From IMG/VR virus record IMGVR_UViG_3300009551_000015, positions 1 through 62,546 of that record: a stretch of DNA of 62,546 nucleotides, one strand, 5' to 3'. Both the position numbers and the translations under genes were made by a program. Below are positions 13,906-22,884 of the stretch, in pieces; position 1 is the stretch's first letter, and every line of letters starts with the position of its first letter. Source of the stretch: a virus. The notes beneath the pieces are model-generated. The model was not told the origin of the DNA. It did no database searches and worked only from the letters and a program-made list of their open reading frames with translations.

Positions 13906-14126
13906 GCAATCCCGCTGTGTTCCTGTCTGAAGAGCGCATCAAGGAAATTACGGAACTGCTTAAGGATGCGTTTGGGAAAGACCTTGAGCAGAACCCAGAT
14001 GCGCTAACAGATGATCCAAGCGGCACCCCTCATCTGATGGATGAATTGGCAAAACTACAACGCGGCGGCGAACTAGAGCCCCTTAAAACGCTATACCCGC
14101 GGATGTTCGGCAGGCGGCCGCAATGA
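13902..14126 (+). CDS. Hypothetical protein, coupled to the preceding gene
   Basis: 74 aa: a helical N-terminal half (SEERIKEITELLKDAFGKDL), an acidic/Pro linker and a helical C-terminus. The ATG overlaps the upstream stop by ATGA, so the two are co-expressed. No family recognised. Confidence 0.65.
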   Translation: MSNPAVFLSEERIKEITELLKDAFGKDLEQNPDALTDDPSGTPHLMDELAKLQRGGELEPLKTLYPRMFGRRPQ

Positions 14127-14959
14127 TCCGGCGTGGCGCCCCGATTCGTCTGATATCTGCAAGTAGTTGAAATCTACAAGTATCCGTGCTAGGCTGGATT
14201 TGTCGGGTTGCTCCGACAACGGTTATCCAGCGTGGGGCCTTGTTCCACCGATCCAAGGCCCTACTGGATCTAATCGTTAACGATCGGCGGAAATGTTAAT
14301 CCTCACCAAATTCGAGACTCTCGATTCAAAAGCAGGATTTCCGCGACCAACAAAAGCACGGTTGTTAAGACGTAGCCGTCGGTTATCCGGGGCGCTGAAG
14401 AATCACGGGTCTGAAAGCCTGCTCGCGAACTGGCAGTAAATTAAGAGCCTTTCGCGGCTATCAGCGTTAAACGTTGTGGGGGATCGTCAGGTATGCAATC
14501 CAGGCCCCGCTGAAGAGGTGCAAGCAGTCGCGTGCTCAGATCAAATCGCGACCGCCAAAAAAACTGCGTCCTGGCTCCATAATCGCTAATTTTTGGTGCG
14601 TGAAATCAAGGGGTTAAGGTTTCATGCGCCTTCTCAGCGAGCCTTCACCAACTCGCTAGCATCACATTAGATACTCGAATGCGAACAGAGCCTTACGGAC
14701 GCTCAGAAAATCAACCCCAACCCCAAAAAAAAGACCGCAGCGAAGTCAACTCGGAGAGCTTGGCCCGGAGGTGGTCAATATTGAACAGACACGGCAAAAG
14801 CTCCTGTGCTAAAGCAAATTTCGGCGCGAAACAGAAGCAAAAAAAAGAAAAATAGAGCCTAGTCTTTCGAAACGTTTGATGCTAGGATTTTAATCGAATC
14901 GAAATCTGCACCGCGCCGCAGATCGACATTCCCTTCCAAGTAAGTAAAGGAATACAACT
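14127..14959 (+). other. 833-bp noncoding region with structured elements
   Basis: No credible gene on either strand; the longest frame (14679-14855, 58 codons) has no ribosome site. Contents: operator-like CTGCAAGTAG (14157-14166) and CTACAAGTAT (14174-14183); two stable hairpins within 14193-14269 that share a switchable strand; the palindrome ATCGTTAACGAT (14273-14284); TCGAGACTCTCGA (14311-14323); a GTCGCG/CGCGAC stem near 14528-14555; and A-rich tracts near 14720-14850. It could be a long regulatory leader for the 14960 gene, a small RNA, or a replication origin. Confidence 0.6.
14193..14284 (+). ncRNA. Candidate switching RNA / attenuator-like structure
   Basis: GCTGGAT (14193-14199) can pair perfectly with ATCCAGC (14225-14231), closing hairpin TTGTCGG-GTTGCT-CCGACAA (14200-14219). 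Alternatively ATCCAG (14225-14230) pairs with CTGGAT (14264-14269), closing hairpin GGGCCTTG-N11-CAAGGCCC (14235-14261). The two outer helices are mutually exclusive. The palindrome ATCGTTAACGAT (14273-14284) follows. No poly-U follows, so any switch would act on translation, processing or a bound factor. Confidence 0.4.
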
Positions 14960-15556
14960 GTGCCCAACCGCTTCATCAGCACGTCAGATATTGAATTCGA
15001 CGTCGCCTGTCAAACACTAGCCAAGCTAAGTTCAGCGGACATTCGTAGGCGCATGTTCGAAGCAGCGGATATTCCGCTGTACGATACATTCGCCGAGATC
15101 GAAAACGAAGTAGTCCTGGGAGAAATTGCGCGATGCGAAGATTTGCGAGAGCATCAGCCGATCACGCAATTTGAACCGATTCGCCGCCTTCTGGGAAAAC
15201 GCGACCAGCGGTTCCTGGAGGCGCAGAACGCACTCATCAGCGACTCGGCAATAGCCATGCATCGGCGCATGCTGCACTTCTACGCCGACGAACTAGCGCA
15301 CGATATTGAGGCGCTGTGGAAGGCGAAGCAAATGGCCGGCGCAGGGAAAGAGAAGGCGCTCTGGGCATGGCGTGCCAAGGCATACTGGCTGCTCGGAAAG
15401 CTGACCACCGCCGCGCTTCTGCATGGGATGAAACTTGCCCGGGCGAGCAAGATCGCTGATGGTGCGCTGACCGCGCTCGAGATAATGACAACTGCTGCAC
15501 GTGCGGAAATCCTTCAGAGATTTCCTAATACTGACAAGCACAACGCGCATTCTTAA
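14960..15556 (+). CDS. Hypothetical helical protein
   Basis: 198 aa from GTG with AAAGGAA upstream; no nearer ATG. Nearly all helical with regular Arg/Glu/Leu content and a Trp/Lys/Ala-rich stretch (KALWAWRAKAYWLLGKL). No family recognised. Lies in the rightward block that probably expresses in the lysogen; preceded by the long structured region. Confidence 0.65.
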   Translation: MPNRFISTSDIEFDVACQTLAKLSSADIRRRMFEAADIPLYDTFAEIENEVVLGEIARCEDLREHQPITQFEPIRRLLGKRDQRFLEAQNALISDSAIAMHRRMLHFYADELAHDIEALWKAKQMAGAGKEKALWAWRAKAYWLLGKLTTAALLHGMKLARASKIADGALTALEIMTTAARAEILQRFPNTDKHNAHS

Positions 15557-15612
15557 TGTGCGCTAATTGACATTCGGGTGAATCACTGCTAATTTCAGCA
15601 CAGGTTTAAGCA

Positions 15613-15789
15613 ATGAAACAACCTTCAATTGTGCAGCGGATCGTTTGCTTCTTTTTCGGCCACTCTCCGAAGCGGTCTGAATCGTGCGTGTGGTCCGGTT
15701 CCGGCGAAGCATTCGAATGCTACCCTTGCGAACACTGCGGCCGAGCAGTCTTCGCCAAGGGAAAGTCCAGCCGCGTTCCTGTCGCCTAA
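15613..15789 (+). CDS. Small zinc-ribbon-like protein
   Basis: 58 aa: MKQPSIVQRIVCFFFGHSPK, then a Ser-rich strand and CYPCEHCGRAVFAKG. The C-x2-C-x2-C cluster and GHS suggest zinc binding; the start FGHxPK is typical of small 'phage zinc ribbon' proteins. Short space (12 bp) to the next gene. Confidence 0.6.
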   Translation: MKQPSIVQRIVCFFFGHSPKRSESCVWSGSGEAFECYPCEHCGRAVFAKGKSSRVPVA

Positions 15790-15801
15790 GCAGGTCAACC
15801 C

Positions 15802-16263
15802 ATGCAAACACGCGCGATTTCGATAGTTGTGCTGATCGGCGCTCAACTGCTGGGCCAAGTTAAGCCGACTCACCAGGATGGCCGCATCAGGGTATTTGTG
15901 GGCGATTCCCAGACGTGGGAGGCTACCAGCTTCGGGGCGGGTGCCGCAACCCGCTCCATTGCAAACGCTATGGGCAGTTCGCACGCTGGCACGGTAAAGC
16001 TGACCGTGGCCGTCATGAAGCACCTCGATGAATACTGCAAGACGGTGACAGTGGTTAACCAGCCAGAGAATGCCGACCTGTTCATCCGCATGGACCATAA
16101 CCGCGGCATGTGGTCAGTGCATGAGGATATGGCGGTATTCGACCGCAAGGGCGAGATGGTGTTCGTGGCGTCGTCGGTGAAGGTTTCGCGCGACGTTAAG
16201 CAGTTCTGCGAGAGCCCTGTGTTCGGGCCGCAGCCAGTGAAGAAGCGTAAGCACAAGCCCTAG
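15802..16263 (+). CDS. Secreted protein, probable lysogenic-conversion gene
   Basis: 153 aa. Residues 1-19 (ISIVVLIGAQLLGQV) look like a signal peptide. The mature part reads RIRVFVGDSQTWEATS, then a Gly/Ala-rich loop, a helix, TVTVVNQPENADLFIRMDH and MAVFDRKGEMVF. I associate this arrangement (VTDSxSWE ... C ... ADY ... D) with a secreted family common in Acidobacteria. Last gene of the rightward block, so probably expressed from the prophage and acting in the envelope. Function unknown. Confidence 0.7.
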   Translation: MQTRAISIVVLIGAQLLGQVKPTHQDGRIRVFVGDSQTWEATSFGAGAATRSIANAMGSSHAGTVKLTVAVMKHLDEYCKTVTVVNQPENADLFIRMDHNRGMWSVHEDMAVFDRKGEMVFVASSVKVSRDVKQFCESPVFGPQPVKKRKHKP

Positions 16264-16285
16264 CTGAGCGGTTCACGGATTTCCA

Positions 16286-16513
16286 TTAGATGCCACTATG
16301 CTGCTCGGAGGCTACTTTGCTATTTCTCTGCCACTCTCCAATCGGCTCAAGCATCCCAATGTCGTTCCAGACGTTGGTAATGGGCCCCGGGCCATAGATT
16401 GCCGCGATCCTCCGCAGGTCGAGCCATTCGCACACGTCAGGCGGTAGGCCCGCGCGAGAACAGACGTGCGATTTCAGCAGCGGGTCTTTGCGAAGAGCTA
16501 TCCTGAACCGCAT
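16286..16513 (-). CDS. Hypothetical protein at the end of the late operon
   Basis: 75 aa from ATG at 16511-16513 with GAGGAG 5 nt upstream; the frame is open to a TTG at 16561. Helical, with DVCEWLDLRRIAAIYGPGP and NDIGMLEPIGEW segments. It might be the C-terminal part of a single protein whose first 24 codons are in another frame at 16548-16622. Convergent with the secreted-protein gene 22 bp away. Confidence 0.55.
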   Translation of the reverse strand: MRFRIALRKDPLLKSHVCSRAGLPPDVCEWLDLRRIAAIYGPGPITNVWNDIGMLEPIGEWQRNSKVASEQHSGI

Positions 16514-16547
16514 CCACTCCTCACGTTGACGAAGCAAATCTGCGCGG

Positions 16548-16622
16548 TCAGGCGAGTGCAAGCATGCCCTTCCGCGGCGGGAAGATAGGCGGGCTATCCC
16601 TCCACTGCTGCGCTTCGATCAC
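16548..16622 (-). CDS. 24-aa coupled peptide or 5' part of a frameshifted gene
   Basis: GTG at 16620-16622 overlaps the upstream stop as GTGA. It encodes MIEAQQWRDSPPIFPPRKGM then LALA and stops. The reading frame that continues rightward into the 75-aa gene (LHSPDRADLLRQREEW) is one base off and open through this point, so a frameshift, natural or from sequencing error, could join them. Confidence 0.35.
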   Translation of the reverse strand: MIEAQQWRDSPPIFPPRKGMLALA

Positions 16623-17302
16623 AGTTCCGCGACTCTCCATGCGGCACCATCATTCCAAATGCGATAGAGCCCGGGTATTAGCGCACCTGGCACTAGAGGA
16701 TTGCCGCGGCGGTCGAGCACGGGCATAGCGGGGAATGTGTCAATCGAAAGCGAAACTGGGCCAATGTTCGGCGTCTCGACAATCCAGTTCAGCGTCTGGT
16801 ATTTATCGAGCCGCGTGAGTTGCGTCGAACAGGCAGAGACGTAATCGGTCCCCGGCACTAGCGGCGCATCGGGATTGTCGGGCAACGGCTGCGGTGCGCA
16901 GGTTTGAGGGTTCCCGCTCGAGTTGGCCGACGCGGGCCCGCTCTGCATTGCCGTTCGACTGGCGAGTACCGCGGTGTTGAACCCGACCTGCACGGCCCCA
17001 TTTCCGTACATTACCGTAGCGTCCCCATTGAATGAGAGTGACGACAGCGGAATCGGGTCGCCAGCGGGCGGAATGAACATCAGAGAGGGAGTAGGCGCCG
17101 GCATGGAGAGATGGAACTGCCCCGTAGCGTCCACTGTCACCGTGAGCGGCGGGTCGACCACGAGTGGCTTCCACGTGTACAGAGAGTCGCCTGGCTGCCA
17201 CCAGTAGATGTAGGGCTTTCGGGTGACGGGCGTCTGCGCGGTGACAGAAAGGGCAAGTGTACTGAGTAGCGCGTACCGTTGAATGCTGCGGATCAAGGCC
17301 AT
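16619..17302 (-). CDS. Exported protein of the tail-adhesin cluster
   Basis: 227 aa from ATG at 17300-17302. An N-terminal signal peptide (RYALLSTLALSVTAQ, cleavage after A-Q likely) precedes a beta-rich, Pro/Thr/Ser/Asn-rich protein with a central low-complexity segment and one Cys pair. It follows the LamG-like gene by 4 bp. No family recognised. A secreted protein in a tail-fibre operon is unusual. Confidence 0.65.
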   Translation of the reverse strand: MALIRSIQRYALLSTLALSVTAQTPVTRKPYIYWWQPGDSLYTWKPLVVDPPLTVTVDATGQFHLSMPAPTPSLMFIPPAGDPIPLSSLSFNGDATVMYGNGAVQVGFNTAVLASRTAMQSGPASANSSGNPQTCAPQPLPDNPDAPLVPGTDYVSACSTQLTRLDKYQTLNWIVETPNIGPVSLSIDTFPAMPVLDRRGNPLVPGALIPGLYRIWNDGAAWRVAEL

Positions 17303-17306
17303 TCCC

Positions 17307-18080
17307 CTATATTCCGTACCTGCAATGCAGGTAGGTTTCATTGGTCGTCACATCGCCGCCTGAAAGGTCAGTGCTGTAGTAGATGATTTCAGCGATGCTC
17401 CCCACAAAGGTGTGCAGGCTGGCAGAGTACGCGAATATCAGTTCGGGCGGATTGACGTTAAGATTGTTCCCGCCACCAGCCAGTGAGATAGGCGATTCGT
17501 TAACCCGGAATTGGATAAGCGAGCCAGATCCAGATGCAGGCCCTCGCTGCAATATATTGCCCTGATACCAAGTGCTTACAGTCGTACCGGTTGATGTGCA
17601 GTTGCCGAAAGTGGTGACCGACGTGTCATAGCAGAACCCGAAAGATCCGAGCCCGACGTTCGTGTACACGGTGATTGTGTTGTCGGCAGAAGGTCCGCCC
17701 ATAATCCCACGGGCACCTCCAGCAAGCGTGTTGTTCCAAACGATAAAGACTGAATGCTTATCGCTGGCACCAATGGTAGATCCGCCAATGGTGGCCCATG
17801 CGCTGCCTGCGCTGGTGATCGCTGGGAGGCTATTAAGCTGGCTCGTGCTGAATGTGAGCGTCCCCGATGCGGTGGTGGCCGTCCTGCTGTTCCCAGATTG
17901 GTCAGCCCAGGAAGTTACAGAAGAACCGTTTGAACATGCTCCGCTGCATGTGACTCCGGCGTCCGCTTTATACCAGAACTCGGAACCACTAACCGGGGAG
18001 CCGCAAGTTGAAATGCTGGTTTGGGGAGATCCAAGGGGCATGCCCTGCAAGAGGCAAAGCAGCAGAATCATCGACTTCAT
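17307..18080 (-). CDS. Exported LamG-like lectin-fold protein
   Basis: 257 aa. A signal peptide (SMILLLCLLQGMPLGSPQ) is followed by a concanavalin-like LamG domain: FWYKADAGVTCSG, SVTSWADQSGNSRTAT, central strands, and the typical end FVGSIAEIIYYSTDLSG then YLHCRYGI. Cys pairs suggest disulfides and thus an oxidising, extracytoplasmic site. Could bind glycans at the cell surface. ATGA overlap with the upstream gene. Confidence 0.75.
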   Translation of the reverse strand: MKSMILLLCLLQGMPLGSPQTSISTCGSPVSGSEFWYKADAGVTCSGACSNGSSVTSWADQSGNSRTATTASGTLTFSTSQLNSLPAITSAGSAWATIGGSTIGASDKHSVFIVWNNTLAGGARGIMGGPSADNTITVYTNVGLGSFGFCYDTSVTTFGNCTSTGTTVSTWYQGNILQRGPASGSGSLIQFRVNESPISLAGGGNNLNVNPPELIFAYSASLHTFVGSIAEIIYYSTDLSGGDVTTNETYLHCRYGI

Positions 18081-19384
18081 CGAGCGACCCTCACATTCAG
18101 CACGATTGCAGATCCTGGTGTAATGGATGCGCTGGTGTTATTGCATGCCTTCGCGTTGACCGTGTTAGTAGTCGGCCAAACCCATATATAGAGCGACCCA
18201 TTAGTACTTGGAACATACCCAGTGACCGCTGTCGGATCGCCATTCACATTAGCGAAGAATGCATCGGTTGATGCTGTCCCCGTGATGGTTACGGTTGCGG
18301 TCGAGGAGCAAGCCCCCGATGCTATGGCAGATGTCCCTAGCGTTATCGTTCCACTGCCAATCGTCTGCGTCAGGGTCGCGCTACTTGGAATCGTCGTCCC
18401 GTTGACGCTGGTAGTGTTCGAGAGCGCAGCGGCAGTCTGCGCAGCCGGAAGAGTTCCCGTCGTGATGTTAGTAGCAGAGATCGTGCATGTTGAACCAAGT
18501 GTGCAGGTTTGCCCGTTGACAGTGGTGGCCGCATTAGATCGCGCGACGGCCGAGAAAGCTACCCCGCTATCCTGAATCGTCTTTCCTCCAGCCCCGGTGA
18601 TGACGTTGCCAGTGGCGAAGTTGCCAGTGCCCTTGACGTTCCCGCCCGGGGGGGTCGTAGTTGCTGCGGCGACGTAGGATATGGAATCGGTTCCTACCGT
18701 CGCGATCTGGGTAGTGAGGTTCCAGCCAGTGTTCGCGTTGGTTGTTCCATTAATTACCGGAGTCGTGCCAGTGTAATTGATGTTCGATGCCGAATTGTAG
18801 TCGGCGGCCCGCGTCAGCACATAAGGGACACCGCCAGTGCCGAGAGTGGTAAGCGTGTAAACGCCATTCTGCAGCGCCGATGCCTGCGTCTTGATGAGCA
18901 CTCGATCGTTCAGCAACACGGTGTAGCCATCGATGGTCAGTGCGCCGTTGCTGCCGGCCGTCAGTGTCGCGCCCACGCCTGCGGTCCCATTGCTATAGGT
19001 TGGCGAGTTCGATAGCACGGCCGTGGTAGCCGCCTCGACCGCTACGGCAGGATTCACCGATGCGATGGCATCTGCGACAGAGGCCGTGGTCGCCAAACTG
19101 CCCGGCGTCAAGTCTGGTGAGCACAAAGCGCCATTGCCAGAGCCATTGCCGCAAATGACATGAGTGGTGCTCGTGATCGTCGCTCCACTGCCTGTAGGGC
19201 ACGCCGTTCCCGTCGACACGAAATCGCCGTTGGCATCGATATTGACGCATCCTGGAGTCGGCACTCCGTGGCTCGTCACGAGCTCATTCCCGGTGCCAGT
19301 GACCTGGTTAATCTGATTCGGCGACACTGGGCGTTGGCCGTACAGCATTGCGGCGCCCAAGAGCGCCAACAGCAAGATTTTCAT
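18077..19384 (-). CDS. Exported tail-fibre-like protein, paralogous N-terminus
   Basis: 435 aa. Residues 1-17 are a signal peptide (KILLLALLGAAMLYGQ). The next 60 residues (RPVSPNQINQVTGTGNELVT, then [18 protein letters not shown]) repeat those of the 800-aa protein upstream. The rest is Gly/Thr/Asn/Ala-rich with fibre-type repeats and a C-terminal beta domain (residues about 330-435) with four Cys. It looks like a tail adhesin by composition but carries an export signal. Good AAGGAAAA site. Confidence 0.75.
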   Translation of the reverse strand: MKILLLALLGAAMLYGQRPVSPNQINQVTGTGNELVTSHGVPTPGCVNIDANGDFVSTGTACPTGSGATITSTTHVICGNGSGNGALCSPDLTPGSLATTASVADAIASVNPAVAVEAATTAVLSNSPTYSNGTAGVGATLTAGSNGALTIDGYTVLLNDRVLIKTQASALQNGVYTLTTLGTGGVPYVLTRAADYNSASNINYTGTTPVINGTTNANTGWNLTTQIATVGTDSISYVAAATTTPPGGNVKGTGNFATGNVITGAGGKTIQDSGVAFSAVARSNAATTVNGQTCTLGSTCTISATNITTGTLPAAQTAAALSNTTSVNGTTIPSSATLTQTIGSGTITLGTSAIASGACSSTATVTITGTASTDAFFANVNGDPTAVTGYVPSTNGSLYIWVWPTTNTVNAKACNNTSASITPGSAIVLNVRVAR

Positions 19385-19432
19385 GTGATTTTCCTTTTGA
19401 AATGTTGCAAGATCAGGATAGGTTGCAGTGTT

Positions 19433-21835
19433 TTACTGCCACTCAACCCAGCGATTAACCGATCCGCCACCGCTTGCTAAGGTCGCTTTATAGTAGTTGC
19501 CGGGGAGGACGATAAAAAACGATGATACGTCCCTACCCGTAGTTTGATCTGACCCAACAACGTAAGTGGTTGGAGTGGTAGAACTGTCGGTCTGCACAAA
19601 CAACTCATCATGCCCCGTGCTTGAGTTATTTCCAACCGTGGCTATGATGGAAACATATAAAGGGGAAGAACCTGTGTTATGGTACACCGTGCCAAAAGCA
19701 CGCGACCCAGTGACATTGCTCTGTGCAGTGGGTGCACCGCCACCTCCCGCTGACCCATTGCTCATCGCCGTTATCCTGCCCTTAGCGTCTACCGTTGCAT
19801 TGACGTTGGTGTAGGAACCTGCGGTCACAGCCGTATTTGCAAGGGTAGGATTCGGGTACGTCCCTGTTAGATCTCCACCAGCCGAACCTGATGGCGCGCC
19901 GCCACCTGATCCGTTGGCGATTGTCGTGATTCTGCCCTTGGAATCAACGGTAATATTCGAGTTGGTATAGGCCCCTGGCGTAGCTGCAGTATTTGCCAGT
20001 GTTAGAACACCCGTGCTAGCCAGAGTCGCGTCGCCACTAACTGTACACGGAGCATAGAGAGTACCACCTGCGTTGCCGCACGGCACCTGCCCTGCTAACG
20101 GCGCGGCGTTGGGTAGGACTTCAGTTCCGTTGATTAGCTTGAAGCTGGACCCACCTCCGCCATCAAACAGATTCGCGAGAAAGGACAGGCCGACGCCCTC
20201 CACTGTCCTCGTATAGCTGATTGTTCCGAACGTATTTCCGCTGTTGGTTTCCTTGAACCTATATACGGGGGCCCATGTTCCAGACGCGGGTTCCTCTACC
20301 TCAAATCCGATCAAGTTTAGCAGGCTGCCAAACTGAACATTCGTGCCTAACGTAAAGCACCTCGCTGAACTAGTACAGCCAGAGTTGATGAACGTCGAAG
20401 GGGTAAGTATTGGGCCAAACCCGGCATAGACGCCGTAGTCGATCGCGTGGTTGCAGTTGATACCGTACGAGTTAGAGACAACCGAATGCTCGCTCTCGAT
20501 CATCAGGCACACGTCATAACCGATCGCGAAACTTCGGGACATGTCATTCTCTTCGTGCTCACTCGCGCTGGTGGTCAACCCGACAAGCCCGTTCGCGCCC
20601 GCAACGGGAAAAGCAAGGCTTCCCTGTGCCGTGTTGAAATCCGCAACCACATGATCATAGTCGGTATTCAATGCGTTGAGTAGGTTAGATGCCCACTCAT
20701 TCCCGCGTTGGTTATCAGGAAATCTGAGATCGACGTACTTAACTGTCACCGATGACGCTACCGCGCCGGATGCGGGTGGTTTAGCGAAGAGGATATCGAT
20801 TGTATTGGTAGAGATGACGCTGGAGACAGCGGTAGATGTGATGTTGAAGATAACCCCGCTGGTCTGCACTCCAGTACCGAATTGGTCGATGATCGGAGTA
20901 ACCGCTTCACCCTCAATCACCCAATTGCAAAACTGCCCAGATGCAGCGGTGGAAGGTAGCCCAATAGCGTAAAAATTGTTCGTCTGCCCGCTTCCGGTCT
21001 CCTGAACCAAAGAGTTCAGGTTATAGATCGCGGATCTAAAAAATAACCTGCCACACACGCCAGCGTTGTTCGCGATTGCGGATCGTATAACAAACGCCGC
21101 ATCTGAGCCGGAATAATCCACCACCCCAGTGGTTTTGTTCTGTGCATAGTAGGTTCCAGAACTGAGATAGAACGTGTATCCTGCGCCAGATGCCGCCGCG
21201 ACCCCCGTCAGAAGAGAGCCGTCAACCGCGGGAAGCTTCGAGGCCGCAGTCAATTGGACGACGTTATTCGCGCCTGTCCCCAAAGTTCCCTGTGCGGCCG
21301 TCCCGAGCTGCAGATTTGTTCGTGCCGTCGCTTTATTGGCAAGCTCCGAAAGATTGTTCGACGGGTCCAAATACGTGAAGTCCTTTGGAACACCGGAATC
21401 GATGACGCGACCAGAGGTGTCCCATGCGAGGAAATTTCCGGCGACATAGGCGCTGGAACCCAATGCGGTTCCGATCAGCTTAGTGACGCTAGTACCGTAA
21501 AGCGTTACGGCTTGTCCGGTGATTCGATTGGCATCGACATAGCCTGTGCCGCTTGGCGTAACCCCCGAGCCATTGCCGACCGTCATCAACTGGCCCGTAC
21601 TGGTTCCTCCTGGAATGGTGGCAAAGGTTGTGCTGCCGCTGCCCGTCCCGCACTCTGCCCCAGTGGATATGAAGTCTCCATTGGCGTCGATCGTCACGCA
21701 GCCGGGGGTTGGTACACCATGGCTGGTTACAAGCGTGTCGCCAGTCCCCGTTACTTGATGGATTTGATTAGGCGCGACAGGGCGCTGCGCATAAAGTAAA
21801 GCGCATGTGAGCGCTAACAGCCAAAATCGTTTCAT
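19433..21835 (-). CDS. Large exported pectate-lyase-like/fibre protein
   Basis: 800 aa. Signal peptide ([16 protein letters not shown]), a shared [20 protein letters not shown] segment, Gly-rich collar, then a probable right-handed beta-helix (about 230-590) with repeated short strands, [10 protein letters not shown] and [13 protein letters not shown] segments, typical of glycan-acting tailspikes. The C-terminus has two [20 protein letters not shown]-type repeats of tail-fibre proteins and a small terminal domain. It is the largest member of the exported cluster. Could be a tailspike or a surface protein. Confidence 0.75.
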   Translation of the reverse strand: MKRFWLLALTCALLYAQRPVAPNQIHQVTGTGDTLVTSHGVPTPGCVTIDANGDFISTGAECGTGSGSTTFATIPGGTSTGQLMTVGNGSGVTPSGTGYVDANRITGQAVTLYGTSVTKLIGTALGSSAYVAGNFLAWDTSGRVIDSGVPKDFTYLDPSNNLSELANKATARTNLQLGTAAQGTLGTGANNVVQLTAASKLPAVDGSLLTGVAAASGAGYTFYLSSGTYYAQNKTTGVVDYSGSDAAFVIRSAIANNAGVCGRLFFRSAIYNLNSLVQETGSGQTNNFYAIGLPSTAASGQFCNWVIEGEAVTPIIDQFGTGVQTSGVIFNITSTAVSSVISTNTIDILFAKPPASGAVASSVTVKYVDLRFPDNQRGNEWASNLLNALNTDYDHVVADFNTAQGSLAFPVAGANGLVGLTTSASEHEENDMSRSFAIGYDVCLMIESEHSVVSNSYGINCNHAIDYGVYAGFGPILTPSTFINSGCTSSARCFTLGTNVQFGSLLNLIGFEVEEPASGTWAPVYRFKETNSGNTFGTISYTRTVEGVGLSFLANLFDGGGGSSFKLINGTEVLPNAAPLAGQVPCGNAGGTLYAPCTVSGDATLASTGVLTLANTAATPGAYTNSNITVDSKGRITTIANGSGGGAPSGSAGGDLTGTYPNPTLANTAVTAGSYTNVNATVDAKGRITAMSNGSAGGGGAPTAQSNVTGSRAFGTVYHNTGSSPLYVSIIATVGNNSSTGHDELFVQTDSSTTPTTYVVGSDQTTGRDVSSFFIVLPGNYYKATLASGGGSVNRWVEWQ

Positions 21836-21845
21836 GATGTCCTCT

Positions 21846-22400
21846 TTACTTGCCTATCCGAAAGGCCAACACTTCGTGAATTAAGAATGCTACCGATGCG
21901 ATGAACCCGCTAAGAATCGCTCCCGCAATCGCGACGACCTTCTGCATCACGGTCATGCCGCCCTTTGCCAGATTTTTATAAGCCTCGCGTTCTTTCTCCA
22001 TCTCAGTGACGCGCGTCTCCAGCGAGTCGAACAGGTTGCTTATATTCTCGGGGCTCAATTCGTCAGTCCCGATCTTTTCTTTGTCCATGCGATCCAGGTC
22101 GATCTTTGCTTGAGCCTTGTACTCTGCCAATGCCAAAGTGCCGGCTGCTTTTACATCGGCCATTGCAACGGTTATTCTTGCCTCAATCGCTTGAATTTCC
22201 ATACGTGACGCCTTATCGCCTTCTACACGGTCAACCTTACGACTAAGGTCTTCCATTTGAGTCCTCATGTGCGACACATCTTGCCGCAATGCGACGACGG
22301 TTTCGTTTACGCCGGAAATGGCTTGCAAGATCTCAACCTTGTCATTCATCGGCATGGATTTGGATGGCATTATGAGGTCTCCTATGGCGAGTGCTGCCAT
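21846..22400 (-). CDS. Coiled-coil protein with C-terminal membrane anchor (holin-like candidate)
   Basis: 184 aa, AAGGAG site. A long coiled coil (about 20-145; [20 protein letters not shown]) is followed by a Gly-Met turn and one membrane segment ([20 protein letters not shown]). Proteins of this plan next to lysozyme genes are often annotated as holins or phage membrane coiled-coil proteins. Single membrane span, so a class III-like or accessory role is possible. Confidence 0.55.
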   Translation of the reverse strand: MAALAIGDLIMPSKSMPMNDKVEILQAISGVNETVVALRQDVSHMRTQMEDLSRKVDRVEGDKASRMEIQAIEARITVAMADVKAAGTLALAEYKAQAKIDLDRMDKEKIGTDELSPENISNLFDSLETRVTEMEKEREAYKNLAKGGMTVMQKVVAIAGAILSGFIASVAFLIHEVLAFRIGK

Positions 22401-22428
22401 TTGATGCTCTCCTTTTGGAAGTTACGGA

Positions 22429-22884
22429 CTATGACTGGAACAAAGACTTCTCAGCAGCGCGACGGCTTACAAGCCCCGGAAGCACCTTGTCACCTGCGCG
22501 AACCCATCTCCCAAACTCGTTAGCCGCTCCCGATATATCTCCGCTGTTGATCTTGCGCAGTAGAGTCGAAGTTGAGAATGCCGCGCAGCCAAGATTGAAG
22601 ACGAAACTCACCAGAGCATCGAATTGATTCTGGGTGATCGGAGGCCCGACCTTCCCATCAACACAGCGGGCCGCTGCTTCAATATCGATCCGCAGCCGCT
22701 CTTCTGCCTGTTCCTGCGTTATGGTCATTCCCTCGGTGACGTTCGAGGTAGATCCATAGCCGATAGTCAGAACGCCGATCGGGTGATCATTCGAGCGAAC
22801 AGCATCGCGGTATGCCGTTAAAACGCAGCCTTCGAATCTCTCTATTAAATTCAAGCACTTTTGCGACGGAGACATGATGAACAT
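22429..22884 (-). CDS. GH24 lysozyme (endolysin)
   Basis: 151 aa. The T4/P22-type glycoside hydrolase 24 core is intact: catalytic Glu18 in LIERFEG, Asp27 in YRDAV and Thr40 in GVLTIGYG. These are followed by TITQEQAEERL, NQFDALVSFVFNLG and LVSRRAAE, all typical of the family. It cleaves peptidoglycan at the end of infection. There is no signal peptide, so a holin is needed; candidates are the 109-aa two-span protein and the 184-aa protein. No Shine-Dalgarno is visible before either possible ATG. Confidence 0.95.
   Translation of the reverse strand: MFIMSPSQKCLNLIERFEGCVLTAYRDAVRSNDHPIGVLTIGYGSTSNVTEGMTITQEQAEERLRIDIEAAARCVDGKVGPPITQNQFDALVSFVFNLGCAAFSTSTLLRKINSGDISGAANEFGRWVRAGDKVLPGLVSRRAAEKSLFQS

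Noticed and set aside
14679-14855. 58-codon plus-strand frame in the noncoding block
   Set aside because: No ribosome site, low-complexity Lys/Gln/Ser sequence driven by A-rich tracts.
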